Of a stretch of 64,000 nucleotides of DNA, positions 54,385 through 62,079 are shown piece after piece. Every line of letters begins with the position of its first letter. Positions within the stretch are counted from its first letter, which is position 1. The notes below the pieces were generated by a model, which saw only the letters and a program-made list of their open reading frames with translations, was not told the origin of the DNA and did not search any database. The position numbers and the translations under genes were made by a program. Origin of the DNA: Agarilytica sp045430305 (GTDB lineage Bacteria; Pseudomonadota; Gammaproteobacteria; Pseudomonadales; Cellvibrionaceae); NCBI GenBank assembly GCA_045430305.1, contig JAILXW010000002.1:682001-746000 (forward strand). The letters run 5' to 3'.

Positions 54385-55152
54385 ATGATAACGATAGCGC
54401 TTTATAATTTAAAAGGTGGGGTTGGTAAGACAACGACTGCTGTAAATATGGCTTACCTCGCCGCAGAAGGGAAAAAAAATACCGTCTTGTGGGATTGGGA
54501 CCCTCAAGGTGCGGCCTCTTGGTACTTAGGTGCAGATAAACCTGAAACTAAATCCATTAAGCTGGTCAACAAGGGGTTGCCTATTGGTGATTTTGAAGCC
54601 AACTCTGCTTACCCCCGACTAACCTGTATTCCCGCAGACTTAAGCTTGCGCCATCTCGATGCCGAAGTTGCTGACATTCCCAAAAAGAGTCAAGCGCGAA
54701 AAGCCATTACAAAATTAGTGGAACCGCTAAGTGAACAAACCTCTATTGTCGTTTTCGATTGCCCTCCATCTTTGTCACCTAGCGTGGAATATTTGTTGGG
54801 TGGCGTCGACTTGGTGTTGGTTCCCATTATTCCTAGCCCGTTATCGGTACGAGCGGCAGAGCAAGTGGTTGAGTTTTTCGAAGGAAAAAAACATGCTCCA
54901 GATAACATCGTCGGTTTTTTCAATATGGTCGACGCTCGTAGAAACCTGCATAAAGAAACGATAATAGGGTCTAAAGATCTGTCGATAGATATTTTAAAAA
55001 CGTTTGTTCCCATGGATGCCGCAGCAGAAAGCATGGCTGAAAGGCGCGCGCCTTTAGCCAGTTATGCTCAAAATGGGCGGGCGGCAAGGGCTTACCGACT
55101 ATTGTGGAATGAAATTGCGCGAACAATTAAGGCGCAACGCAAAACTAAATGA
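54385..55152 (+). CDS. ParA-family ATPase
   Basis: 255-aa MinD/ParA-type ATPase. The deviant Walker A motif KGGVGKTT (residues 10-17) with the signature lysine is present, Walker A' DWDPQGAASW follows at about 36 and VVFDCPPSLSPS carries Walker B. No ParB gene or parS site is adjacent, so it is an orphan ParA, a class that positions cargo on the nucleoid or membrane. Starts 2 bp after ampE and overlaps ampG by 4 bp, placing it inside the recycling operon. Confidence 0.92.
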   Translation: MITIALYNLKGGVGKTTTAVNMAYLAAEGKKNTVLWDWDPQGAASWYLGADKPETKSIKLVNKGLPIGDFEANSAYPRLTCIPADLSLRHLDAEVADIPKKSQARKAITKLVEPLSEQTSIVVFDCPPSLSPSVEYLLGGVDLVLVPIIPSPLSVRAAEQVVEFFEGKKHAPDNIVGFFNMVDARRNLHKETIIGSKDLSIDILKTFVPMDAAAESMAERRAPLASYAQNGRAARAYRLLWNEIARTIKAQRKTK

Positions 55153-56432
55153 CCCCCAGCCCCAATAAAAATAATAAAACCATTCTTCAGACCCTAATGA
55201 ATAAGCGCATGCTTGTGTGCTTGCTTACAGGCTTTGCTTCTGGCCTGCCGCTTTACCTGTTAATTCAATTTGTGCCGGCGTGGTTGCGTACTCACGAGAT
55301 TGACCTTTCAACGATAGGCCTGTTTAGCCTGATGACCTTCCCCTACACCTGGAAGTTTTTGTGGGCGCCGATTATGGATAAATACGTTCCCCCTTTCCTG
55401 GGCAGGCGGCGAGGTTGGATGTTGATTTCACAAGTGGCGTTAGTCATATTTATGGTGCTGCTTTCCACTCAAAATCCAACGAAAGATTTATCTACGATCG
55501 TCATAATTGTTGCGTGCATCGCGTTTTTTAGTGCCTCGCAAGATATAGTCATCGACGCTTACCGAAGAGAATTACTACCAGAAGACGAGCTTGGTGCGGG
55601 TAATGCCTTTTTTACTCAGGCGTATCGATTGGCTTCCTTTGTGCCGGGCTCTTTAGCATTAATTTTATCGGGTTTTTACCCTTGGAGTGTTGCGCATCTT
55701 TCGATTGCTGCATTTATGGCGGTATGCATTGTCGTTACTTTGTGGATTGATGAAACATCTAAATTAGGTGATGAACCAAAAACTTTTCGTGATGCGGTTG
55801 TTGAGCCCTTTCATGAGTTTTTTACCCGTAAATCGGTATCTTCGGCTTTGCTGGTACTGTGTTTTATTTTGCTCTATAAACTTGGCGACAATATGGCCAC
55901 CGCTTTGGAAACTCCATTTTTTATAGATATGGGGTTTTCAACGGTTGAAATTGGCTCCATAGCGAAAGTATCTAAAACGATTGGCGCTGCAGTGGGTACC
56001 ATTGTTGGTGGCGTTGTTATGATAAAACTCGGTATAAATCGAAGTTTATGGATTTTCGGTGTCTTCCAGATCGGTTCTATCTTGGGGTACGCTGCCCTTT
56101 CTGTTGTAGGGCACAATTATTTGATGTTAGCGGTTGCTTCTGGTTTTGAATATTTTGGTGTGGGCTTGGGAACTGTAGCATTGCTTGCATTTATGTCTCG
56201 TGAAACCAATACGCATTTTTCAGCAACGCAGTTCGCCTTGTTTTCGAGCTTGGCGGCCTTGCCGCGAACTGCCGTGAGCGCGAGCACAGGTTTCATTGTT
56301 GAATCAATGGGCTATACCAATTTCTTTTTGATATGTTTTGTTTGTGCGATTCCTGGAATGCTAATTTTATTAAAAATAGCGCCATGGGGAAGAGATAGCC
56401 GAGTGGCGGAGTCGGGCGAAAAAATTGAATAG
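55149..56432 (+). CDS. ampG: AmpG-family muropeptide permease
   Basis: 427-aa MFS transporter with about 12 helices, importing anhydro-muropeptides into the cytoplasm, where AmpD acts. Recognised by GFASGLPLYLL, FPYTWKFLWAPIMDKY, GRRRGWMLI and SASQDIVIDAYRRELL. Placement after ampD and ampE supports this role. ATG overlaps the ParA stop (ATGA). Confidence 0.9.
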   Translation: MTPSPNKNNKTILQTLMNKRMLVCLLTGFASGLPLYLLIQFVPAWLRTHEIDLSTIGLFSLMTFPYTWKFLWAPIMDKYVPPFLGRRRGWMLISQVALVIFMVLLSTQNPTKDLSTIVIIVACIAFFSASQDIVIDAYRRELLPEDELGAGNAFFTQAYRLASFVPGSLALILSGFYPWSVAHLSIAAFMAVCIVVTLWIDETSKLGDEPKTFRDAVVEPFHEFFTRKSVSSALLVLCFILLYKLGDNMATALETPFFIDMGFSTVEIGSIAKVSKTIGAAVGTIVGGVVMIKLGINRSLWIFGVFQIGSILGYAALSVVGHNYLMLAVASGFEYFGVGLGTVALLAFMSRETNTHFSATQFALFSSLAALPRTAVSASTGFIVESMGYTNFFLICFVCAIPGMLILLKIAPWGRDSRVAESGEKIE

Positions 56433-56452
56433 AATGTTGCCGATGGGTTTTG

Positions 56453-56480
56453 ACCTTGAGAGAATTTTCTAAGGTTTTTA
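56453..56480 (+). terminator. Terminator after ampG
   Basis: ACCTT-g-AGA (56453-56461) pairs with TCT-AAGGT (56468-56475), with one bulged G, followed by TTTTTATTTATT. It ends the ampDE-parA-ampG operon 20 bp after the last stop. Confidence 0.6.
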
Positions 56481-56655
56481 TTTATTAAAAATGGTAAGCG
56501 TTTTTGTATTACCTATTCTATTGTTCAATGTTGCCACGTTAAACAGCTGAGTATTGGTGGCTAATGTTGGGTTTATCTATGCCTATGCCTCGTTCAGAAG
56601 TGTCAAAGGAACGCGGTAGTGTTTGTCCGTTTGAGATCGCGTTACATTGAAGTGG

Positions 56656-56675
56656 AGGCCTTCTGTCGAAGGCCT
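56656..56675. repeat. Perfect hairpin between ampG and hydrolase gene
   Basis: AGGCCTTC and GAAGGCCT flank TGTC, an 8-bp perfect stem 33 bp beyond the end of the minus-strand hydrolase gene. No T run on either side, so its role as a terminator is doubtful. Confidence 0.5.
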
Positions 56676-56707
56676 ATTAGATAGTTTCCTTGTGAGTGTT
56701 TGTAGTC

Positions 56708-57619
56708 TTACATTTTCAGCTCGCGAACTCCTTGGCGCGAATCCACGATTAAACCTTGTGAAAAAAGGTTATTGATAATAAAGCCTAAGGTTTCTTGTGG
56801 AGCATCGATTATGGGCATATGCCCAACATTTTCCATAACATGTACGGGTATCGACTTTGATTGGGCGTACTTCATTGTTTCTCTTGGGGAAACAACATCT
56901 TCTTCACCAACGATAAAAACACCATTTGTGTAATAGCGTTCCTGATCGACTGGAACCAAGAGGTTGTGTTTAACATCCAGGTAGGTCACTTCTGTAATCG
57001 CTTTAAACGCTTCAGGTCGGTAACTATATCGATCTTCCAATCTTGAAACGCTGCTTGATAGCGCACTGGCATTTCGATTTTTTTGACTCGCTGAATGAAT
57101 CGACTGAGAAATAAGATTCCCAGCCGCTTTAACGCCTCCGTACTCAAAAGCTTGCAACCAAAGCTCATGATTCACCATTTGGGCGTGGTCGTATGTTCTC
57201 GGATGTAGGCCCAGACAGTACATATACTGAAAGCGCATTTCCATATGGGTTACAAGCTCTCTAAGAATCTGAGCACCAAAGGACAAACCGATATGAATAG
57301 ATTTATCTGTAGGTATTTCTAAATAATTTAATAAATCGAGCGAGTATTGGGCATACTGATTTATCGTATTTTGTGTTGGGTCTGTTCGATGATTTCCCTG
57401 ATTAATAAAATCATAGGTTAAAACGTTTAGCCCCAAGCGGTTGAATTGTAGCGCAAATGTTTCCCACATCTGATGAGCCATGTATCGGCCGTTGTGAAAA
57501 ACAATCCACGAAGCGTTTTTGTTGTTTCCAGGGAAGACTCGAAAGGTCTTTTGTTTGTTGTTGTAAAATCTGGAAAAGTTGTGTGTGCGATGGTTTTCTA
57601 CAGCTGCCATCGGAATCAT
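56708..57619 (-). CDS. Alpha/beta hydrolase fold protein
   Basis: 303-aa predicted hydrolase. The nucleophile elbow GLSFGAQ (GxSxG, near residue 110), a late acidic residue in VGEEDVVSP and a His in NVGHMP give a plausible Ser-Asp-His triad. The early phrase WIVFHNGRYMAHQMW may form the oxyanion region. No signal peptide. Substrate unknown. ATG 57619 with GAGG about 11 bases upstream is chosen; ATG 57610 is also possible. It stands alone. Confidence 0.75.
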   Translation of the reverse strand: MIPMAAVENHRTHNFSRFYNNKQKTFRVFPGNNKNASWIVFHNGRYMAHQMWETFALQFNRLGLNVLTYDFINQGNHRTDPTQNTINQYAQYSLDLLNYLEIPTDKSIHIGLSFGAQILRELVTHMEMRFQYMYCLGLHPRTYDHAQMVNHELWLQAFEYGGVKAAGNLISQSIHSASQKNRNASALSSSVSRLEDRYSYRPEAFKAITEVTYLDVKHNLLVPVDQERYYTNGVFIVGEEDVVSPRETMKYAQSKSIPVHVMENVGHMPIIDAPQETLGFIINNLFSQGLIVDSRQGVRELKM

Positions 57620-57854
57620 AGTAATAAGGCCTCGATAAGTTACTTGTTGGTCATATTTTAGCTAGATCGTTTAATTATTAAATAATTTTTTTATACGTAC
57701 AGGTAATATGTGAGATAGTTCATGTTGGCGAGAAAAATTGTGATTTGGCACACTAATCAACACGATAAAAGCGCTATTTCACCTGTGTGAAAAACGATCA
57801 TCGTTGTCTGTACTCGGTAGAGCCTGAGCAGAATTGCTTAAGGTGTTAATTGTT

Positions 57855-58190
57855 TCAGTTTTTTTGATCCGGCTTCCACAAGTAATCATTCAAGTTAATT
57901 TTATGATTTTTGCCAATAAAGACATCCTCTCTAGCAAGGCGCTGTCTCTGAGAAGCGTATTTTTCGCTTTCAGGGGGGAACGAGATTCTCCCGTGGGCAT
58001 TGATGACTCGCCACCACGGCAAGGTGGTGTCTGAGGGCATTTTCCCTAACGTTGTGCCAACAAAGCGAGCAGCGCTGCCTAGCCCGGCCAATTTTGCGAG
58101 CTGACCATAAGTTACTACTTTACCCGCCGGCACTTGCGCCAAGCAGGCGTAGATTCGTTCAGCGCGGGGTCTTTCGTCTATTTTGGTCAT
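57855..58190 (-). CDS. Alkyltransferase-like (ATL) DNA-damage recognition protein
   Basis: 111-aa protein equal to the DNA-binding domain of O6-alkylguanine alkyltransferases (GKVVTYGQLAKLAG, AARFVGTTLGKMP). The active-site PCHRV motif reads PWWRV: Trp59 replaces the acceptor Cys, so it cannot accept alkyl groups. Such ATL proteins bind O6-alkylguanine and hand it to nucleotide excision repair (known from E. coli YbaZ and yeast Atl1). Divergent from fxsA. Confidence 0.93.
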   Translation of the reverse strand: MTKIDERPRAERIYACLAQVPAGKVVTYGQLAKLAGLGSAARFVGTTLGKMPSDTTLPWWRVINAHGRISFPPESEKYASQRQRLAREDVFIGKNHKINLNDYLWKPDQKN

Positions 58191-58320
58191 CGTCGGCCAT
58201 AATCGCTTGTTATTGGGCTACAAGCCCCAATTTCTTTATATCTTGAACATAAGCCCAGCGCCTTGAAGCGCAAACGCTCTTTCACTCAGCTATTTAAGCC
58301 AAAGGAGTTTATAGGAAGTC

Positions 58321-58803
58321 GTGCCGGTACTTTTCATATTATTCATCGCTATGCCCATTCTTGAAATGGTCATACTTATCAAAGTGGGCGGCCTGATTGG
58401 CGTGTTCCCGACGATTGCTTTGGTTTTAGTCACGGCAATGCTTGGTCTTGCTCTACTTAAACGGCAAGGTTTGAGTACCTTACTCCGTGCCCAGCAAAAA
58501 CTTGATGAGGGTCAGCTCCCTATAACCGAGTTGATTGGGGGTATCTTTCTTGCCGTTGGTGGTGCGTTGTTATTGACGCCGGGGTTTGTGACTGACGTTA
58601 TTGGTTTCTGCTGCTTGATTCCCGGTATTCGACACTTGATTCTCGGTAAGCTCATCGTTTTGATGAAGCCCCATGTCATGTATTCCGGTCACTATCAGTC
58701 TCAGCAAGGCCCTAGTGGTGGGAGAGTGTTTGATGCCGAATACACGCGAGAAGGCAAACACGAGCATAAACAAGTCGAAGACGGTAAAAACTCAGACCTT
58801 TAA
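58321..58803 (+). CDS. fxsA: FxsA family membrane protein
   Basis: 160-aa protein with three to four membrane helices (LFILFIAMPILEMVILIKVG; GGIFLAVGGALLLTPGFVTD) typical of FxsA, a membrane protein that in E. coli overproduction relieves phage T7 exclusion. The hydrophilic tail is charged. GTG start. The gene sits before groESL, as in several gammaproteobacteria. Confidence 0.9.
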   Translation: MPVLFILFIAMPILEMVILIKVGGLIGVFPTIALVLVTAMLGLALLKRQGLSTLLRAQQKLDEGQLPITELIGGIFLAVGGALLLTPGFVTDVIGFCCLIPGIRHLILGKLIVLMKPHVMYSGHYQSQQGPSGGRVFDAEYTREGKHEHKQVEDGKNSDL

Positions 58804-58846
58804 CCGTGCCAACGGACTAATTTTACAAAAAATTGTCATCCTGGGT

Positions 58847-58874
58847 GTTGAATTTCCTAAAACGATACCCATCT
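58847..58874 (+). promoter_or_regulatory. Heat-shock (sigma-32) promoter of groESL
   Basis: GTTGAAT (58847-58853) and ACCCATCT (58867-58874) are 13 bp apart and resemble the sigma-32 consensus CTTGAAA and CCCCATNT with one or two changes each, about 116 bp before groES. No CIRCE element is seen, so HrcA control is unlikely here. Confidence 0.6.
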
Positions 58875-58938
58875 TGACCTCGCACAGGAGGTATCACGCT
58901 TAAGTCGATTGGCTCAAGCTGCTCCTAGAATTCCACAG

Positions 58939-58955
58939 GGTTCGAATTACGAACC
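58939..58955 (+). promoter_or_regulatory. Hairpin in groES leader
   Basis: GGTTCG and CGAACC form a perfect 6-bp stem around AATTA, 36 bases before the groES start. It may affect mRNA stability or translation; no RNA thermometer family is recognised. Confidence 0.35.
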
Positions 58956-58990
58956 TCTGAGTTGAAAATAAGCTAATTGGAGAAACTTAG

Positions 58991-59281
58991 ATGAAAATTC
59001 GTCCTTTACACGATCGTGTTGTGGTACGCCGCAAGGAAGAAGAAGCAACTTCTGCTGGCGGTATCGTATTGCCTGGTTCTGCTAAAGAAAAACCAAACCA
59101 AGGTGTTGTAGTCGCAGTTGGTAATGGTCGCGTGCTAGACAATGGCGACACTCGCCCAGTCGACGTAAAAGAAGGTGACATCGTTGTATTCGGTAAGTAT
59201 GCAGGTAGTGACACTATAGAAATTGATGGCGAAGAGCTTGTTATCTTGTCTGAAAGCGACATCAAAGCGATTGTTGAGTAA
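58991..59281 (+). CDS. groES: Co-chaperonin GroES
   Basis: 96-aa co-chaperonin that caps GroEL. MKIRPLHDRVVVRRKEEE, the mobile loop (TSAGGIVLPGSAKEKP) and VVFGKYAG are characteristic. TTGGAG ribosome-binding site. GroEL follows 69 bp later on the same transcript. Confidence 0.98.
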   Translation: MKIRPLHDRVVVRRKEEEATSAGGIVLPGSAKEKPNQGVVVAVGNGRVLDNGDTRPVDVKEGDIVVFGKYAGSDTIEIDGEELVILSESDIKAIVE

Positions 59282-59350
59282 ATCAAAATCCGTGAATTCA
59301 TATGTGTGGCATCGGCCAGACATCAGAACAAATAGGTAGGAATTAATACC

Positions 59351-60994
59351 ATGGCAAAGATCGTAAAATTCGGCGACGAAGCGCGTCAAAAAATGTTAGC
59401 AGGGGTAAATGTCCTTGCTGATGCAGTAAAAACTACTTTGGGGCCAAAAGGTCGTAACGTTGTTCTAGATAAGTCTTTCGGCGCACCAACTGTCACTAAA
59501 GATGGTGTCTCTGTTGCGAAAGAAATTGAGCTTGAAGACAAGTACGAGAACATGGGCGCACAAATGGTGAAGGAAGTGGCTTCGAAAGCTTCTGACGACG
59601 CTGGTGACGGCACCACTACTGCAACCGTTCTTGCTCAAGCAATCGTTAACGAAGGCTTGAAATCAGTGGCTGCAGGCATGAACCCAATGGACCTTAAGCG
59701 TGGTATAGACAAAGCTGTTGTTGCAGCTGTTGAGCACGTTCAGTCTATCGCTCAACCATGTGCTGATGGCAAATCTATCGCGCAGGTAGGCACAATCTCT
59801 GCTAACTCAGACACTCACATTGGTGAAATCATTGCGTCTGCGATGGAAAAAGTTGGTAAAGAAGGTGTTATCACGGTTGAAGAAGGTAACAGCTTGGAAA
59901 ACGAGCTAGACGTTGTTGAAGGTATGCAGTTCGATCGTGGCTACTTATCTCCTTACTTCATCACAAACCAAGATAACATGGCTGTTGAGCTAGAAAGCCC
60001 ATACATCCTTTTGGTTGATAAAAAAATCTCCAACATTCGCGAATTACTTCCAACATTGGAAGCCGTTGCTAAATCAGGTAAGCCACTCGTTATCATCGCT
60101 GAAGATATTGAAGGTGAAGCTCTGGCGACGTTGGTTGTAAACAACATGCGCGGCATTGTTAAAGTGGCTGGCTGTAAAGCACCTGGTTTCGGTGATCGTC
60201 GTAAAGCAATGTTGCAAGACATCGCGATTCTCACTGGCGGTACAGTGATTTCTGAAGAAGTTGGTTTGGATTTAGAGAGCACGACGCTTGAGCACCTTGG
60301 TTCAGCCAAACGTGTAACTATGTCTAAAGAGAACAGTGTGATCGTTGATGGTGCTGGTGAAGCTCCTGATATTGAAGCGCGCGTTAACCAAGTGCGTGCA
60401 CAAATTGAAGAAACGTCTTCTGATTACGACCGTGAAAAGCTACAAGAGCGTGTTGCTAAACTTGCTGGCGGTGTTGCTGTTATTAAAGTGGGCGCAGCGA
60501 CTGAAGTTGAAATGAAAGAGAAGAAAGCTCGTGTTGAAGATGCGTTACACGCAACTCGCGCTGCTGTTGAAGAAGGCGTAGTGCCTGGTGGCGGTGTTGC
60601 ACTTGTTCGTGCTGCAAAGGCTGTAGCTGGCCTTAAAGGTGACAACGAAGATCAAGACCACGGCATTGCCGCTGCAGTTCGTGCTCTACAATCTCCTTTA
60701 CGTCAAATCGTGGCGAATGCCGGTGATGAAGCACCAGTTGTTTTGGATAAAATCCAAGCTTCTGATGCAGCTAACTTCGGTTACAACGCGGGTACTGGTG
60801 AGTACGGTGACATGATCGAGATGGGTATTCTTGATCCGGCCAAAGTAACTCGTACTGCGCTTCAAGCTGCTGGTTCAATCGCAGGTTTGATGATTACTAC
60901 AGAAGCCATGGTTGCCGATGCGCCAGAAGAGAAAGGTGCAGCACCAGCTATGCCTGATATGGGCGGCATGGGTGGAATGGGCGGCATGATGTAA
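59351..60994 (+). CDS. groEL: Chaperonin GroEL
   Basis: 547-aa ATP-driven folding chamber subunit. It starts MAKIVKFGDEAR and has DGTTTATVLAQ, the ATP-site Asp regions and GYNAGTGEYGDMIEMGILDP. The C-terminus ends in the Gly-Met repeat (GGMGGMGGMM). Full length; no obvious anomalies. Confidence 0.99.
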   Translation: MAKIVKFGDEARQKMLAGVNVLADAVKTTLGPKGRNVVLDKSFGAPTVTKDGVSVAKEIELEDKYENMGAQMVKEVASKASDDAGDGTTTATVLAQAIVNEGLKSVAAGMNPMDLKRGIDKAVVAAVEHVQSIAQPCADGKSIAQVGTISANSDTHIGEIIASAMEKVGKEGVITVEEGNSLENELDVVEGMQFDRGYLSPYFITNQDNMAVELESPYILLVDKKISNIRELLPTLEAVAKSGKPLVIIAEDIEGEALATLVVNNMRGIVKVAGCKAPGFGDRRKAMLQDIAILTGGTVISEEVGLDLESTTLEHLGSAKRVTMSKENSVIVDGAGEAPDIEARVNQVRAQIEETSSDYDREKLQERVAKLAGGVAVIKVGAATEVEMKEKKARVEDALHATRAAVEEGVVPGGGVALVRAAKAVAGLKGDNEDQDHGIAAAVRALQSPLRQIVANAGDEAPVVLDKIQASDAANFGYNAGTGEYGDMIEMGILDPAKVTRTALQAAGSIAGLMITTEAMVADAPEEKGAAPAMPDMGGMGGMGGMM

Positions 60995-61030
60995 ATTGTG
61001 TCCTAGCTTATGCACCAAAAGCTATCAAGA

Positions 61031-61058
61031 AACCCCTGTTTTTCAGGGGTTTTTTTTT
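61031..61058 (+). terminator. groEL terminator
   Basis: AACCCCTG and CAGGGGTT pair around a T-rich loop and run into a nine-base T tract, 36 bp after the groEL stop. Confidence 0.92.
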
Positions 61059-61282
61059 ACGAGTAAAAAACAAAGCGCTGGTGATTAACGAAATGGCTTT
61101 GCACTAAGCACGAAGTTTCGCTAGTCTGCTTACCTCTTCGAGCGAGCACTAAATTACAAAAAATTATCGTTTAACATGATTCAGTTTAATCGCGGGTTTG
61201 GCTATCGCGAGGCGCTTTGAGCGAGCCGGGTCATGTCGAAATATTACTATTGAGTATCAAACTAACCTGAGGAATCAGCATT

Positions 61283-61864
61283 ATGGCTATCGAACTTCCA
61301 GCCCTACCTTACGCAAAAGACGCATTGGCGCCACACATCTCTGAAGAAACATTGGATTTTCACTACGGCAAGCATCACCAAACGTATGTGACTAAATTGA
61401 ACGGTCTACTGCCCGGCTCTGAGTTTGAAGGCAAAAACCTAGAAGAAATCGTTAAAACTTCTTCTGGCGGTGTGTTTAACAACGCAGCGCAAATTTGGAA
61501 CCACACGTTCTACTGGAACTGCCTAAGCCCAAATGGTGGCGGTGAGCCAACAGGTGCTGCTGCAGATGCCATCAATGCCGCGTTTGGTTCTTTTGAAAAA
61601 TTCAAAGAAGAATTCACTAACTCTGCAATTAATAACTTTGGTTCATCTTGGACTTGGTTGGTGAAAAAAGCAGACGGTTCAGTTGCTATCGTGAATACAT
61701 CTAACGCAGCTACACCACTTACTGATGAAGGTGTAACGCCAATATTGACAGTAGACTTGTGGGAGCACGCTTACTACATCGACTACCGCAACGTGCGCCC
61801 AGCTTACATGGGTGCCTTTTGGAATTTGGTAAACTGGGATTTTGTTAACACAAACCTTGGTTAA
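61283..61864 (+). CDS. sodB: Iron superoxide dismutase
   Basis: 193-aa enzyme that disproportionates superoxide. His27 (FHYGKHH), the His of WNHTFYW, and Asp/His of DLWEHAYYIDY are the metal ligands. AAQIWNHTFYWNC and AINNFGSSWTWLV indicate the Fe-type. Separate from groEL, with GAGG before the ATG. A long leader (about 225 bp from the groEL terminator) could hold promoter and iron-responsive control, but no specific site is clear. Confidence 0.97.
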   Translation: MAIELPALPYAKDALAPHISEETLDFHYGKHHQTYVTKLNGLLPGSEFEGKNLEEIVKTSSGGVFNNAAQIWNHTFYWNCLSPNGGGEPTGAAADAINAAFGSFEKFKEEFTNSAINNFGSSWTWLVKKADGSVAIVNTSNAATPLTDEGVTPILTVDLWEHAYYIDYRNVRPAYMGAFWNLVNWDFVNTNLG

Positions 61865-61871
61865 TGATTGT

Positions 61872-61905
61872 CGGCTGGCGCGAAAGCGTCAGCCGCTATT
61901 TTCAT
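61872..61905 (+). terminator. sodB terminator
   Basis: CGGCTGGCGC and GCGTCAGCCG pair (one G-U) around a GAAA tetraloop, 8 bp after the sodB stop, followed by CTATTTTC. The stem is strong; the T run is poor. Confidence 0.65.
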
Positions 61906-62079
61906 GCCTTTTTGTTCTTTCTATTTGTTTTTTTAAACTGTTTGTCCACCCAGGCTCTTCCTTCTTCCCTTTTTTGTTATAAAACGCGTCATTCCTGTCG
62001 CGCCTAAGCTCTCCCTTCTATACTAAGTAATACCCCTTCAAGATACCCGGTCTTAGCTCTGTTTAGCGTAAGAGGGAAT

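Noticed and set aside
56656..56675. Hairpin as a bidirectional terminator for ampG and the hydrolase gene
   Set aside because: No T run on either strand; a better ampG terminator lies at 56453-56480.
58885..58903. Small gene after the AGGAGG at 58886 in the groES leader
   Set aside because: The ribosome-binding-like sequence is not followed by a start codon with an open frame of useful length.
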